Below are positions 35,357-47,060 of a stretch of 64,000 nucleotides of DNA, piece after piece (the stretch's first letter is position 1; each line of letters begins with the position of its first letter). The notes under the pieces were generated by a model, which saw only the letters and a program-made list of their open reading frames with translations, did no database searches and was not told the origin of the DNA. The stretch comes from Lucifuga dentata (taxonomy: Eukaryota; Chordata; Actinopteri; Ophidiiformes; Bythitidae), in NCBI GenBank assembly GCA_014773175.1, contig VXCM01000315.1, positions 255,110 to 319,109 on the forward strand, read 5' to 3'. The position numbers were made by a program, and so were the translations under genes.

Positions 35357-36338
35357 GGCTCTTTTCCACTGTAGGGCCGAACAGTTCTGAGCACGGAGAG
35401 GAACGGTTTTAATGGTGTTTCCACCTGGAAACAGTTTACAAACCGTGCCCAGCATGATTCTCTCAGCATGGATAGACAACCGTGCTCAGTTCAGCAGAAC
35501 CGTTTGGGTAGGCAGGCATAATGACATAGGAGTTTACTGATTGGTTTACGTCAATTTTGTGACTCTGCATCTGTTGTCTTCATGTCCTCTTCTGTAAAAG
35601 TCGATAGAGAAGCTAAAATAAAAATACCTGAAACTATTATGGTCAGTGGAGGATACGCTCGCATTAATTGACATCTGGTCTGAAAAAAACATCCAAGATC
35701 AGTTGGAAGGCGCAAAGAGAAATGAGAAAGTGTTCCAAGTGACAGCCAAGTCGTCGAGAGCACAGAGGATTCATCGGACCTCCAAACAATGCAGAGAAAA
35801 AATTTTTAAAAAAGCTCAAACACGTACAGGATCCAGAAGGACAATAACAACAAAAGCAGAGCCGCTAGGAAAACAGACCAATTCTATGAACTTCTGGACA
35901 GCATTTTAGGATCCTGTCCTTCCACACAGAACAACGGAGTACTAGATTCATCCTTCTCTGCGCCCTCCACGGCTATACAGCTCTTGGAAACAATGGTGAA
36001 TGATTACGGTAAGTTGTAGCAACTAGTTCCACACATACTTTCATAGTAGGCTAGTCAAAGGATAATAAGTCAGGTATTTTTTAAGTTAAGCCTTTTATTT
36101 TAAACATCTGGTGTAATTTTGTTGATACGGAGTATAATTTTCATCTAATCAGTGCAGTAATCTCATCTCCTAGTGGCTGCGTTTCTAAGCATGAAATGTG
36201 CTGCTTTCACTTGCGTCACTTCCCATCTGGTTTTAGCAGCGCCACAGACGGAAACAGAAATGGTAACCATTCCCATGAGTCCGGAGCAGCACGAAGCAGT
36301 ATCTCTGGTAACCATCTGACCCTACCGTGGAAAAGTGC
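35357..36338. mobile_element. PIF-Harbinger-like element (transposase lost)
   Basis: The left end GGCTCTTTTCCACTGTAGGG is matched by the inverted right end CCCTACCGTGGAAAAGTGC. 'TTTTCCACTG' termini are characteristic of fish Harbinger-type elements. No clean 3-base target duplication is visible. Inside is a broken Myb/SANT-type gene, the accessory DNA-binding protein that Harbinger elements carry beside their nuclease. The nuclease gene is absent from this 982-base copy. Confidence 0.7.
35640..35945 (+). pseudogene. Myb/SANT-like DNA-binding protein of a Harbinger element, frameshifted
   Basis: The reading frame opens as WSVEDTLALIDIWSEKNIQD, then QLEGAKRNEKVFQV and RTSKQCREKI, a clear trihelical Myb/SANT-like domain: the spaced Trp residues (WS..., IWSE) and the QC(R)EKI third helix are all visible. 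After about residue 62 the frame breaks; a downstream segment in another frame reads KSRAARKTDQFYELLDSILG, which is how these proteins continue. At least one frameshift and an early stop therefore disable it. In intact elements this protein binds the terminal repeats and helps bring the nuclease into the nucleus. It lies centrally in the element, in the plus orientation. Confidence 0.7.
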
Positions 36339-36385
36339 TTATAGACATACCACAATACAGTGTCCAGCAAGACAACAAAAACAAA

Positions 36386-36424
36386 ATTAAATAAATAAAT
36401 AAATAAAATTAATTAATTAATTAA
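36386..36424. repeat. (AAAT)n / (TTAA)n tetranucleotide tract
   Basis: AAATAAAT units merge into AATTAATTAATTAATTAA, just right of the Harbinger-like element. Confidence 0.9.
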
Positions 36425-36724
36425 CACAACCCTTTTCGATCTTATTGACTGTTGTTGAGCAAATTCATATATTCTATACATAAACACTATGTTCAGCTTC
36501 ATTCCATCAATTATTAATTCATGACTAGATCTATACCCACTGATAAACTGTAAAGCTTGTCCTATTTCCTGAAAATTCATATTTTATTTTTTTACAATTA
36601 TCTTTTTCATGTTTGAAGACATATTGCTCCAGTGTTACGATGTCAGAAGATGTGTGATTTCTACAGTGTGTGACTTTCTTCAATAATTGATTCTTAAAAG
36701 AATAACAAACCCATTGGATGCCTT
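36425..36724. other. Unrecognised AT-rich DNA
   Basis: No gene, repeat unit or transposon terminus was recognised in these 300 bases. Confidence 0.45.
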
Positions 36725-36725
36725 A

Positions 36726-37200
36726 TTAAGCCTGGTTTATGCGTGTAGAAAATGTGACATAATTATGGCCAAAACAGCCGGCGAAGGAGGCCTATTTTGA
36801 GGATCGCTCGTGTGGTCATGCACCACTCGATTTTTTTTTTTTATGACGTACACAGGCCTTCATCGACAACTAGGCAAGCAAAGAGGTGCAGAGGAAGGGG
36901 GAGAGAGAGAGAGAGAGACGGGGGCAGAAAAAACAAACAATGGCAAACAACTATTTCATGTTGAATTCAATGCAATAACAGCAATTCCTCCTCTTCAACT
37001 CTCTTTTTATTGTCTCTGTGTTTTTGATGGTTGTTGTTTGTGTTTGTTGTTTGGTGGCTTTGCCCTACAGCACCACCATCAGTCCCAGAGTTGACATTTG
37101 CAGTCGTCATGAAGGCACAAGAACCATGAATGCCAGGACACATGGACAGGCCATTTCAAAGCCATCCATGTTCGCACGTGTCCGCATTAAGTTTAAGCTA
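36726..37200. mobile_element. Possible MITE with 'AGCCTGGTTTATGCGTG' end
   Basis: The left end AAGCCTGGTTTATGCGTGTA resembles ends of dispersed fish DNA elements. The opposite strand at the right reads TAGCTTAAACTTAATGCGGACACG, an imperfect inverted match. An internal T-run, a GA run (36900-36917) and a GT-rich part are present. The right end abuts the hAT element at 37204, so the boundary is uncertain. Confidence 0.3.
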
Positions 37201-37203
37201 GTC

Positions 37204-37657
37204 CAGTCATCCTCAAAGTCTGGACTCCGGGCCAGATCCGGCCCGAACCACAACTGACTCTGGACTCAGCAAATAATACTTTTCATGTGTATTATTCGTA
37301 TTATCTGCGAGACATTGCTGCGATGCAATGAGTCAAAATTCTCCGCTTTCTCCGCTGCAAGCAGTGGAGAAAGTGAAACTGAATGTCTGACTGCTCCACT
37401 ATCTGTGTAAGAATGTCTACTCTGCTTTGGTTTGGTCCAATAGCATTCAGCATCCCGTCATCTCCATGACAACGATGGGTTGACACAGTGTTGGGCTCAT
37501 TGTGAGTTGATAGCGCAGCCCACTCGACATCTTAAATTCTCAGTAAAAAAATTAGGATTCCAATCTGACCCTGGCTTAACTGACTTTAATAAACTGACCT
37601 TTGTCTTACTGAAAATTTTCATTGTGGACCTTTAAGATTTGTATTTGAGTACCCCTG
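37204..37657. mobile_element. hAT MITE with near-intact 8-base target duplication
   Basis: The left end CAGTCATCCTCAAAGTCTGG and right end (inverted) CAGGGGTACTCAAATAC give hAT-type termini, and 'CCGGGCCAGATCCGGCCC' follows the left end. The 8 bases outside are AGCTAGTC and GTCTAGTC, matching at 6 of 8 positions. The 454-base element has no transposase frame. Confidence 0.7.
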
Positions 37658-39390
37658 GTCTAGTCTTTTCGACTCTGTTCTGTATAAAACCAGTTTTTGC
37701 TTTACATCTTACATACTTCTTCCCATGCTCTTCTCCATGAATCATCTTCCTCACCAACCATTCTGTCCTTTCTCATTTCAATCACTCCATCCTTCACTTC
37801 TTCTTCATTTACACCTTGTTCTAAGCAATGGGAGTTTAGATTGCAACTGCTTAGCTGATCTATGGATTTAATTTTGTCATTTAAATTGTTAAAGATAGAT
37901 AAATGATCATTACCTGATAGTCATAGTCATGGTGCTTGTTAACAATACATCATCCATCAATGCTAATTTGTCAGGCTAATTCTCTCTGTGAACTCAATAG
38001 ACAGATAAACCAATCAAATTAGCTCTGATGCATCACCCATCATGCATCCAGTGAAATAAATAATGTGTCGCTTTGCTTTCACGTGAATTCAAAACCTCAT
38101 TGCCAGATGCTCTACTGTAACCAGCATGGTAACCATATGGTTTATGTGTGACAATCCCACATTTATTCCATGCGTTTGGTAGTATGTAAGAATACAAATC
38201 ATAATGATCATATTTGCATATAGTGGATAATACAAATCGCCAAACAACAGCACCTCACATGCCTAATTAATAGTCCAAATTAAAAAAAAAAAAAAACCAC
38301 TATGTAGGTTCTGGCATCATGAAACATCACATCGCTATTTACCTTTTTTTGGACCAACTGTGCATGTTTGTTGATAGATATTTAGAACGAAAGTGCCAAA
38401 AACAACATCATACTGAGATTTTACCAGAAAAAGCTTCCACTTTAATAATTGGTTGGTAAATAATTTGAATGCTACCATGTGGCTTCCAGTCTGTTTATCA
38501 AGAATATCAGCAAAGAAAATATTACATATGATCCAAAACTTTCTCCGTTTAAAGGGTTGATGCTTTGTTCAGGGGTAGATTTTGCTATTATCAAAGTTGC
38601 TTTGAACAGTTCTCTGTCAGTCGATTTGGGACCTGAATGCAGATTAACATGTGGGAACATTCAGTATTCCAGGATTTTCAGCATCTGGATAGGTGGCAGT
38701 CACCTCTCATTTTCACTCATCCACATTTTTCTTGCATCTTTGCTTCTCTGCTCTGTTCTTGCAGTTCTCCTCAGAAAATCATCTCCTCCCTGCACAATCC
38801 ATTTCTTTGTCCTTGCTTCACTATTGATGACAGATAAAGGTGTCATGCAGCACATAGCCATAAGGTCGATACAGATGCCCTAATCTCCACCTCTCCTGTT
38901 TCATTTGTAGTCACCATCTCTCCTTCCCATCCTGCCATCGTCCTCCTCCTCCTCCTACCCTGCTGGGGTCAGACAGTGTACCAGAAGCCGAGGGCAAATG
39001 CCCAGGGCTCTGTCCATAGATGGGGCTACTTAGCCCGAGATATACAGTTTGGCAGGTCTTATGCAAGATATGTGATTTGACCGGGTGCCGTATTGGCCTG
39101 AGAGGTTGCAGGGAAATTATAAATGCAGCCAACATGAAGAGCTGTTAGCCACCAGATGGCTGAACTATGAATCTGCATTCAAGTCAGTTAAAGGTTGATG
39201 ATGTGTAACCTGTGTTTGTGTGTGAATGTGCATCTTCTTGTATGTTTTGTGCAGTTTTTATGCCCTCATTAGTCAGAATTGTTGCTTTTTTCATATTATT
39301 CTGGTTTTATGAATAAAGGGAATCAACAAAAAAACAAGGTTACATGTAGAAACAAAAAAGAAAAAAGCAACTTTAAACAGACACTACCTC

Positions 39391-39441
<51 letters not shown>

Positions 39442-41257
39442 TAGTAATAATAATAATAATAATAATAAAAGAATTGTGTGTAAATCTTGTTTCATGAGGG
39501 CTGGACATTTACCTGTGCTCACACATCTACTGCATATGATCAACATTCTTTAAATAATAGCTCCACAGTGGAAAAACCACTTCATGAGAGGAGCAAATTC
39601 TGTATTTGTATTAAAATTTTAAGTCAAGTAAAAGTAAAGTATTAAAAAAAGAATTTTGTTTATGTGATGGGTGATAACCTACCTCCAGATTTGGAGATTT
39701 TCATTTTTTCAGATCAGTTGATGAAAGAAACGTGACTGATCAGAAGAGTTGAGTAAGCCTGTAGATGAAGACAGAAACAATGATTTGAGCTAAGATGAGC
39801 AAGTTACTGAAATATACATACACAAGATGAAAATATTCAAATGATATTTTATATTTATTCATTCATTACAACGGTTAAAATCTAAAATCAGCTGACAGTT
39901 TAATACTAACTCTCACTACAAAGAAAATAAGAGGAATTATGAGCAAATCTCACTGATCTGGGTCATGAGGAACATGACAATGCTCAACAACTTCAGCTTT
40001 TCAGAGCCATCCCCGTCTGCTCCACCCACCCAACACTACTCTGTTTATACCATACCATGCTAGCTAATTAGCAGTCATGCCATCTAGTATATTAGCTTGC
40101 AAAAGCTATGATTCCCTCAAGCCAACCTTAGAGGAACATCAAAACTCAGACAATGAAACACAACAATGACCATGCAAATTATAACCAAAGCAAATCTGCA
40201 CAAACAAGCTGTAACCTTCAGCCTCCTCCATCAACCCTGCTAACTTTTACCTGAAGTGATTGCAATTGTTGACTTTCATCTTTTCCCCAGACACTCACCT
40301 TTCTTCTGATCCACAGCCACACATCCACTGCTGTTCAGCCACTTGCTTAACTTCCTGTCTCAAGCTCCACCCTCTTCTTCTTCATATGGTGTTTAGCTCC
40401 ACCCTCTTAATCCTAATTATCCCAAAGAGGACAAAGCAGATTTCCTTAGAAAGTCAACTTCCAAGGACTATTATTTCTATTATTTATATATTATTTCTAT
40501 AATATACCAGGAGTTAAAGCATCAAAATTAATCATTGTAAAAATGCATGTATTGTCCTAAATCCACAGGCAAAGAAAATGAAAAAAACAAACGTAAGTCT
40601 CTAAACAAAAGGTAAAGCAGCAGTGGCAATAAACAGAGGAAGAATTGTCACATAGAAGCCAATTTTAATCAATTATAGACTCAGATACCAATATTTTAAA
40701 TGTTTACCTCATAGATGGTTTAAAGCTTTCGTGCTACAGGCTGCTCCACCACTCATATTTTTTGAGTAAAAACAACACGACAAAGTGTTTCACAGATTAT
40801 TTTTAAAAATATGAAGTCAAATACCTTTCAAAAGCTTTGTGTCTGAGGCCAGCAAAGTCTAAAACTGCTTCTGTCGCCTGTAGTGAAAAGCAAACCTTCA
40901 TGGTGTCAAAATTTGTCTCATCACATGCGATCAGATATTCTCAGATCAAAATTTTCAGTCAGCTATAACTCTTCTACTTTGTTCTCATATGAATGATGTG
41001 TAGCAGCAATCATCACCACACACAAGCTGTGATAAATGCTCTAATTTTTCTTCTCCACCTTAAAATGTAATTAAGTTGTTGCAGATCTTTTCAGATGCTT
41101 CAGAAAGCAAAAGGTCATTTTCTGTCTCGTGCACCTATTGTGGTGTTTTTTTTTTTTTTTTNTTTTTTTTTTTTTTTGTTTTTGTTTTTTTTGTTTGTTT
41201 GTTTGTTTGTTTGTTTGAGTATTTTTTTTTAGGTCCATCATGGAAACTAAACCTTAA
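37658..41257. other. Unrecognised stretch with an (AAT)n tract and T-rich gap
   Basis: An A-run lies at 38282-38295. The part 38480-39130 gives open frames on both strands but no recognised domain. 39700-41100 is AT-rich, plain DNA. A T-run with an N (41149-41177, N at 41162) followed by (TTTG)n to 41217 closes the interval. Confidence 0.45.
39393..39469. repeat. (AAT)n microsatellite
   Basis: About 25 units with two interruptions (ACAATAG). It codes spurious poly-Ile on the plus strand. Confidence 0.95.
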
Positions 41258-41897
41258 AGGACCATATTAGCCATTTTGTATGTTTGAGCCTAATATATTC
41301 GATTTTCATACACATTCATACACAACATTACTGACAATCATTTCCCAAAGCATACTGCTGGAATGGTGATTAAAATTTTTTGTCCTACCTTCCAGACCAC
41401 CATTGGTTTCAGTTCATTCTGATACGCTATTAAAATCAACTTGCTGATACTTGAAACGTTCTTGGGATAGGTAATCCATCATTGCGAACAACACATGTAT
41501 GCAGTTTTTTTTTTTTTTAAGTTATGTAATATTAGTGTTTAAGCACAATAAAAAGCACCAGGGAATATAGTCCCAAAAGAAGACCTGCATTTATTGAAAA
41601 ATTGACTTCATCAATTTCATGACTTCATAAGGCTGTGTGACTATTAACAAGTAAGACATCAATTTTTAAGGTGGGTGTATCACTTGAATATTTGATTTTG
41701 AAAGATTAAGAGATTTTGCGAAATATCANAAGGTGGGTGTATCACTTGAATATTTGATTTTGAAAGATTAAGAGATTTTGCGAAATATCAGGAAATCTGA
41801 AATATGGTTTTATCCTTCGGGAAATGCTTATCAGTAACGTAACGTATGAAAATTGGATATATTAGGCCCAAACATGCACAATGGCCGGTTTAAACCC
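41258..41897. mobile_element. TTAA-flanked MITE, family A, long copy (contains an assembly join)
   Basis: TTAA (41254-41257) precedes AGGACCATATTAGCCATTTT. The interior follows the same order as 24656-25240. The right end is decayed (GGCCGGTTTAAACCCTAAAG in place of GGTGGTATGGTCCTTTAAAG). The apparent extra length comes from the duplicated 61 bases around the N at 41729; without them the copy would be about 578 bases, the family length. Confidence 0.8.
41668..41790. other. Assembly join: exact 61-base direct repeat around N
   Basis: Bases 41668-41728 equal 41730-41790. Other family-A copies have this segment once, which supports an artefact rather than a real tandem duplication. Confidence 0.9.
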
Positions 41898-42722
41898 TAA
41901 AGATACACTAAATCCTCATTTACACATGCGGGTTGTCTCAGGATATAAACACATGAATCAGATGTGGGCCACTTTAAAAGTAAGATGTAAAGAGACTATC
42001 AAAAGAGCTGGATTTAGGAAAAAATTCTGAATTGGGCACCAAGAGAAAGACAATGAAGAAAGAAAAGAGGATGATAAAGACTATGAAGGATATAAAGATG
42101 ATACAGCGATGCTTTATAATCTTACCTCACTTGGAATGTAAAATCTGAAACTGCAAAGTAACAAGCTGTTAGATGAATGCAGTGAAATCAAAAGAGTTGA
42201 TTTTCTCTCAGAAATATAGTACAAAGTCTCCCAAAATGGAAACCTTTAAATAAATACCAATCCTTCAAAACCTGCTCTTAATCTTTGCACTTAAGTAAAT
42301 GAACTGAGTCTTTCCACCTCTGCTCTATCTACTCTTCTACTACTCCTCTTGTTGCAAACTTTCTGAAACAGTTGAATACACGTGTGAGTGTGTTTGTGTG
42401 TTTGCTGGGCAAACAGGAGAATGCCCCTGGAATGAGAAGAAGAGTGGTTTTGCCATGGCAACAGTGAAATGCCAAAGCAGAAGAGAGCAGCAGAACTAAA
42501 GCCCAGCACTCCTCACGGCAGATGAAGAAGAACCAAGTAGCTGATTAAACACCACCATCACTCCTCCTGGAGCCCTCATCCACCAGTCTTTCCATCTTCC
42601 ATTTCACTCTGAGATGCTACAAAGTCAGACCGGTTTTCATACCTGCAGCTTTGTGTAAGCAAGAAGGCAGTTTAGGCTGCAGGTTTTCTGCATAATCAAA
42701 AGCAAAATGACACAAACAGATG
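41898..42722. other. Unrecognised non-coding stretch
   Basis: No gene or mobile-element terminus was recognised between the family-A MITE and the hAT element. Confidence 0.45.
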
Positions 42723-42730
42723 CAATAGTG

Positions 42731-43191
42731 CAGGGTTCCCCAACTAGTTTTCCTCAAGGCTAAATTATGTCAAGCATGCCAAGCCAAGAGCCAATAGCAG
42801 ATAAGAAGTAAGATCGATAGTAGATTAGCAGAGGATTTGATTGATGGGTCAGTGGTCCTATCAGCTTTTACATAGCCATGGCAATAGACATGCATTCCCC
42901 ATGCGCAATATGTGTGTAATATTCCACTGACAGACCAAAAACCTTGTGCTCGTCCCTATGTAGCATTCACGATGTTTTATAATCGCTATTTCTCAATAAA
43001 ATGGAGATAGGTGAATATCTATGGAAAGCTTAGCTTCTCCTGAACAAAATGAGCCCAAGCATGACATTTTATGACCACGCAATCTCGAGATAAGTATGAC
43101 TNTTTTTTTTTTGGAGAAGTCATCTGAGGGCCTGATAGATAGGACCCGCGGGCAGCATTTGGCCCGCGGGATGCCAGTTGTGGATCCCCTG
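42731..43191. mobile_element. hAT MITE with 8-base target duplication
   Basis: It starts CAGGGTTCCCCAACTAG and ends CAGTTGTGGATCCCCTG, inverted termini of the hAT 'GGGGTCCCCAAC' kind. Outside lie CAATAGTG and CAATAGCA (6 of 8 identical). The right part has the twin GC-rich 'GACCCGCGGGCAGC' and 'GGCCCGCGGGATGCC' motifs. An N at 43102 sits beside a T-run. No transposase frame was seen. Confidence 0.7.
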
Positions 43192-43304
43192 CAATAGCAC
43201 AATGAAAATACAGGTACACACATACATAACACCTGAAACATGAATGAGTGATGCATCGCCACTCTGAGCGTGTTGAGGTAGATGTCTTCTTCTTCTTCTT
43301 TTAA

Positions 43305-43730
43305 CTTATAAGGCCTTGCATGGACTTGCACCACCTTACTTATCTGAGCTACTTACACCATACACACCAGCTCGTCCTCTCCGTTCTCTCGATGCTGCTC
43401 TCCTGGTTATTCCTTCAATTAACAAAAAATCGCTTGGCTTTAGAGCATTTGCTTACCGTGCCCCTTATCTCTGGAATACACTACCACTACATGTTAAAGA
43501 AGCAAGCTCAGTTGAAAATTTTAAATCAAGGTTGAAAACCCACCTCTATTCATTATTTTACGGCCTACCTTAGATTATTACTTTTTCAAGCATCCTTTTA
43601 ACTTTGCTCTTTTAATGTTCTTGTTTTTACTGTAACTTTGCTTTGATGATCTTTTTAATGTCCCTACTTTTTACCTTTACTGTAAAGTGTATCGGGACCA
43701 TGATGCATGGTGATTTTGCACTTAAAATAA

Positions 43731-43768
<38 letters not shown>

Positions 43769-43769
43769 G
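43305..43769 (+). pseudogene. L2-like LINE, 3' end: reverse-transcriptase ORF2 C-terminus and tail
   Basis: The frame reads YKALHGLAPPYLSELLTPYT, then RPLRSLDAALLVIP, GFRAFAYRAPYLWNTLPLHV and ENFKSRLKTHLYS before a stop at 43571-43573. The HGLAPPYLSEL, APYLWN.LP and FK.RLKTHL motifs are the C-terminal region of L2/CR1-group LINE ORF2 proteins. A 3' untranslated part of about 155 bases follows and ends in (ATTG)n at 43731-43769, a microsatellite tail typical of fish L2. The copy is 5'-truncated after a TTC run (43287-43300), as expected from incomplete reverse transcription. The remaining frame is unusually intact for this window. Confidence 0.75.
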
Positions 43770-46344
43770 TCAACTAGATAAGTGACTCAGAGTTTAAACT
43801 TGTCTTCCACAAAATCATCACAGAAATATTTGATTGATTCATAACCGGTTGAGAGAGTGGAGTGTTGTGCACACACACATACACTGGACTATGATTAAGT
43901 GTACTGATTAAAAGCTGCTCATTGCACAATAGATGGGGTTCTGGCTACATTATGAATGTCCCAAAACATATAAATCCTTCCTTTTTCATGATTCTAAGGT
44001 TGGGGTGAAGTCTGCACTCTTTGTTGTTTTTACTGAGGCTGCAAAAATACTCAGAGGGAGACAGAAGGAGGAGAAACACAAGGGAGAAAGTTACTTCAGG
44101 TCAGCAGGATCTAGAGTTTAGGGACCTTAACCTTTTCCCTATCTGAACACCTCCTCTTTCTTCTTTCTTTTCCAAGCGTTGGTGTTTCCAAGGTGTTAAA
44201 ATGGAAAGCGAGAGCCCAATATAAATGTATTTACACAGGTATTTCCTGATGTTTCACACCTGACATCACCATCCTTAACTCATTTTTTCTCTTCATGTCC
44301 TTTTCTTTGGAATTAAGACCATGAAAGGATCAAGCTCCCCTGAGGGTGAGCCCATCCTCTGCCTCTGTCCAATGATATTAGAAATGAACAATGCAGTCAA
44401 ATTAAAAAAGATCACAGCATGACCTTGTAAAGACAATTATAGCTGCTCATTCTGGTGCTGCTGATGAGTTTCTTGTAGGTTCATCATCCCTAAGCTAAAT
44501 AAAGTAGGATTGAGATCAAAGCCTGAAAGCCTGATGGAACTTTAACATAATTCATACTGACGTCCATGATGCAGTGACTGCAGACAGCCGATGAGGGGTA
44601 AAAAGCTAAACAACGTCCAACCCAACAAATAGTTCTGCATATTTCCTCCCCTGTCAAAGAAATTAAAACCATATCCATAACAGTTATCACATTTGAGCAC
44701 AGTTAGAATGTTCTTGTAATTACACGTGGCAAGTTTCTGCTTCCTCCGTGATCCCACGTGTGACAGCCATTGCTAAATGTATTGCTAGCAGTAATGAATT
44801 TTTCATTGGAGCTGCAATCACACAGGAAAAATGAATCACTATGCTTCATCTGGAAACAATTCTGGCTTAAAATGAATGGCAATATAATTCATCTTAACAA
44901 TTTTCCCTTCAAATATCCAATGTAATTCAAAAATATAAAGGAAACAATTTTTATGAGAACTGGAACAAATGCTTATGATTATTGCAAATCATCGTCGTTC
45001 GCTCTCTCCTGCTCTCCTTTCACTGCACCCTGTAATTTCACTTGTAATGTGAGAATGATAGAGTCATGATAATAGCAAGCTTTTATTTCATATGAGACAG
45101 GAAGACTCATTGCAGGACCTGTTTCTCAATGGGGGACAGCAATTCCTGTTATCTCCATATCTCAGCTGTCAGTCTTATGTTTTCTTTTCATCATCAATTC
45201 CATCTTTTTTGATTTTCATTAGCACCAGGGGAGTAATTCAAAGAACTGGGCCAAGTATAACACAGACATATCTAAGTTGAAAGGTGCAGTGAGGTTTCAG
45301 CGCACAAAGCCACTTAAGGATTTCTTTCAAGGCAATGCATTAGGAGGCAATACAAAGAATGAAAATTCAGCTCTTCATTCAATGAGAGAGGGAGTCAGGG
45401 GTGTAAAGAAACCTGAAATCTTAGCAAAACCTCAAAAATCACTTTCTGTTTGCAAACCACAGCTTGTGTAAATTGGTGTACACTGCAGAAGACTGAGAGA
45501 GATGAAGAGACATGATTAAATGAAGTCTCACGCGAGTTGAAAACATAACCTACAACATCAAGAGAAGATTAAACCGGGACGCAATGTTGCCACCAGCATC
45601 TGAACCTCCTTATTCCGAGTGCATGTCCTCTGAATCAAAGCCAAGTCTTCTCTCTGTAGGGATTACAATAACATGAATCCTGGCCCTAATAACCTGCACA
45701 GGTCAGCACAATACACATCCCCTCTCTCTCTCCTTCTCACTCTTCCTCTCCCTCCCTCTCTCTCCCGACCCATTTCACAGCTATTTTTCTACCGTTCCCC
45801 CTAGAGCATTAAAACAGACAACGGACCTTGGTTAGGTCGTGGCCAACACAGCCCTCATTTGTCACAGAGGATGAATATCTATGAAGCTGGATTGTTAATT
45901 ATGAGAGTAAAATAAAGATGTATTAGGTACAAAGGCATGCAGGCAAACCGGCAATGCACACATACACACACAGCCGATACACAAAACCCATGCAAAAGGC
46001 CTTGCAAATGTTTGCAATGGGAATTCAATTAGGCAGACATGCTCACACACAAGACAAACACACACACATACTTGGGATACACATCTGACTTGTGTGCACT
46101 CACAGACACACACACACACACATACACACAGATAGAATTCCTTTAGAGGTTGGATAAAGATGTATGGGAGCATTGTATTCCATGACTCATGCCGGATCAT
46201 GTAATTTAATGGCTCTCAAACTGCTCCGTTTAAGTGGGATTAGTTAAAGGGCTCTTTGCTGCTGTGAAACTCCTGCAGACCAGGAACCCAACCGACAAGT
46301 GAGAAGCACACAATGAAAAAATAGATCACATGACAATCACATGT
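43770..46344. other. Unrecognised non-coding stretch
   Basis: It contains a CT-rich tract (45718-45772) and CA tracts (46052-46071, 46103-46129). The part 44780-45000 is complex and AT-rich without repeat character, a possible conserved non-coding element. No gene was recognised. Confidence 0.45.
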
Positions 46345-46412
46345 AGAAGAATTTTCTAGAATTGTGTTGAGCTGTAGAATTGTGTGTTCTAGAATTTGTG
46401 TGTTCTAGAATT
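46345..46412. repeat. Short tandem array around TTCTAGAATT(G/T)TGTG
   Basis: Variants of 'TTCTAGAATTGTG' occur at 46352, 46370 (degenerate), 46386 and 46403. It is a small imperfect minisatellite of about four units with a palindromic TTCTAGAA core. Confidence 0.6.
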
Positions 46413-46506
46413 GTGTCTTTTTTTAAATTATTTTTATTCTAGTGTTGAGATCTTATTCTGTTTTGGTTCGAGATACATTCATTTCTATAAATTCCTGAAA
46501 CAAGAT

Positions 46507-46745
46507 CCATGCCAGATGTCCTCCAGCTCTTCCTGGAGGATCCCAAGGCTTTCCCAGGACAGATGAGATATGTAATCCCTCCAGCATATTCTGGGTCTGC
46601 CCGGTGGTCTCCTCCTAGTTGGATGCCTCCTCAGCCCTTCATCAGGGAAGGGCTGAGGAGGCATCCTGAGACTCTGCAGAGGAAAGTCATTTCAGTTTTG
46701 TGTCTGAGGTCTCATTCCAGTCGCTACCCAGATTTCAACTTCAGG
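46507..46745 (-). pseudogene. RTE-like LINE ORF2 C-terminal fragment
   Basis: On the minus strand one frame reads RRRPPGRPRICWRDYISHLS followed by WESLGILQEELED. 'GRPR.RWRDY' near a C-terminus is typical of fish LINE ORF2 proteins of the RTE/Rex kind. A second piece at 56096-56285 belongs to the same family. The reading frame upstream is lost at a perfect foldback (46621-46666). The exact clade is inference. Confidence 0.6.
46621..46666. repeat. Perfect 20-base foldback with a 6-base loop
   Basis: The arm 46621-46640 begins GGATGCCTCCTCAG. The arm 46647-46666 is its exact reverse complement, with ATCAGG between. It lies inside the LINE fragment. Confidence 0.9.
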
Positions 46746-46749
46746 CTAA

Positions 46750-46750
<1 letters not shown>

Positions 46751-46784
<34 letters not shown>
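46751..46784. repeat. (CT)n microsatellite
   Basis: A CT run with one TTT interruption, right of the LINE fragment. Confidence 0.9.
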
Positions 46785-46785
<1 letters not shown>

Positions 46786-46922
46786 GTACAACAGAGTGGC
46801 ACAGCACCCGGGATGTGGAATGTCTTCTCTCTCTGGAACTGCTTATGATGAAAACAATTTTATTAGCTTTAAAAAGATCTTAAGACTTTCTTGGACTCCT
46901 GTTTTTCAGTGCAGGAAGTGAA

Positions 46923-47060
46923 GCCGAGACAGACTTGACAGACAAATGGACTGACAGGAAGGCCAGACTGACTGAGTGACCGACTCGCTGACTGATTGAC
47001 AGTCAGTCAAGAAGCAGTCAGATAAACCAAAGCTAGCTGGCTGACTGACTGAAGGCCAGC
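46923..47060. repeat. Degenerate (GACT/GACA)n tract
   Basis: Repeated GACTGACTGA, GACAGACT and GACTCGCTGACTGATTGACA words over about 140 bases, including CAGTCAGTC/GACTGACTG pairs in both orientations. Confidence 0.7.
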
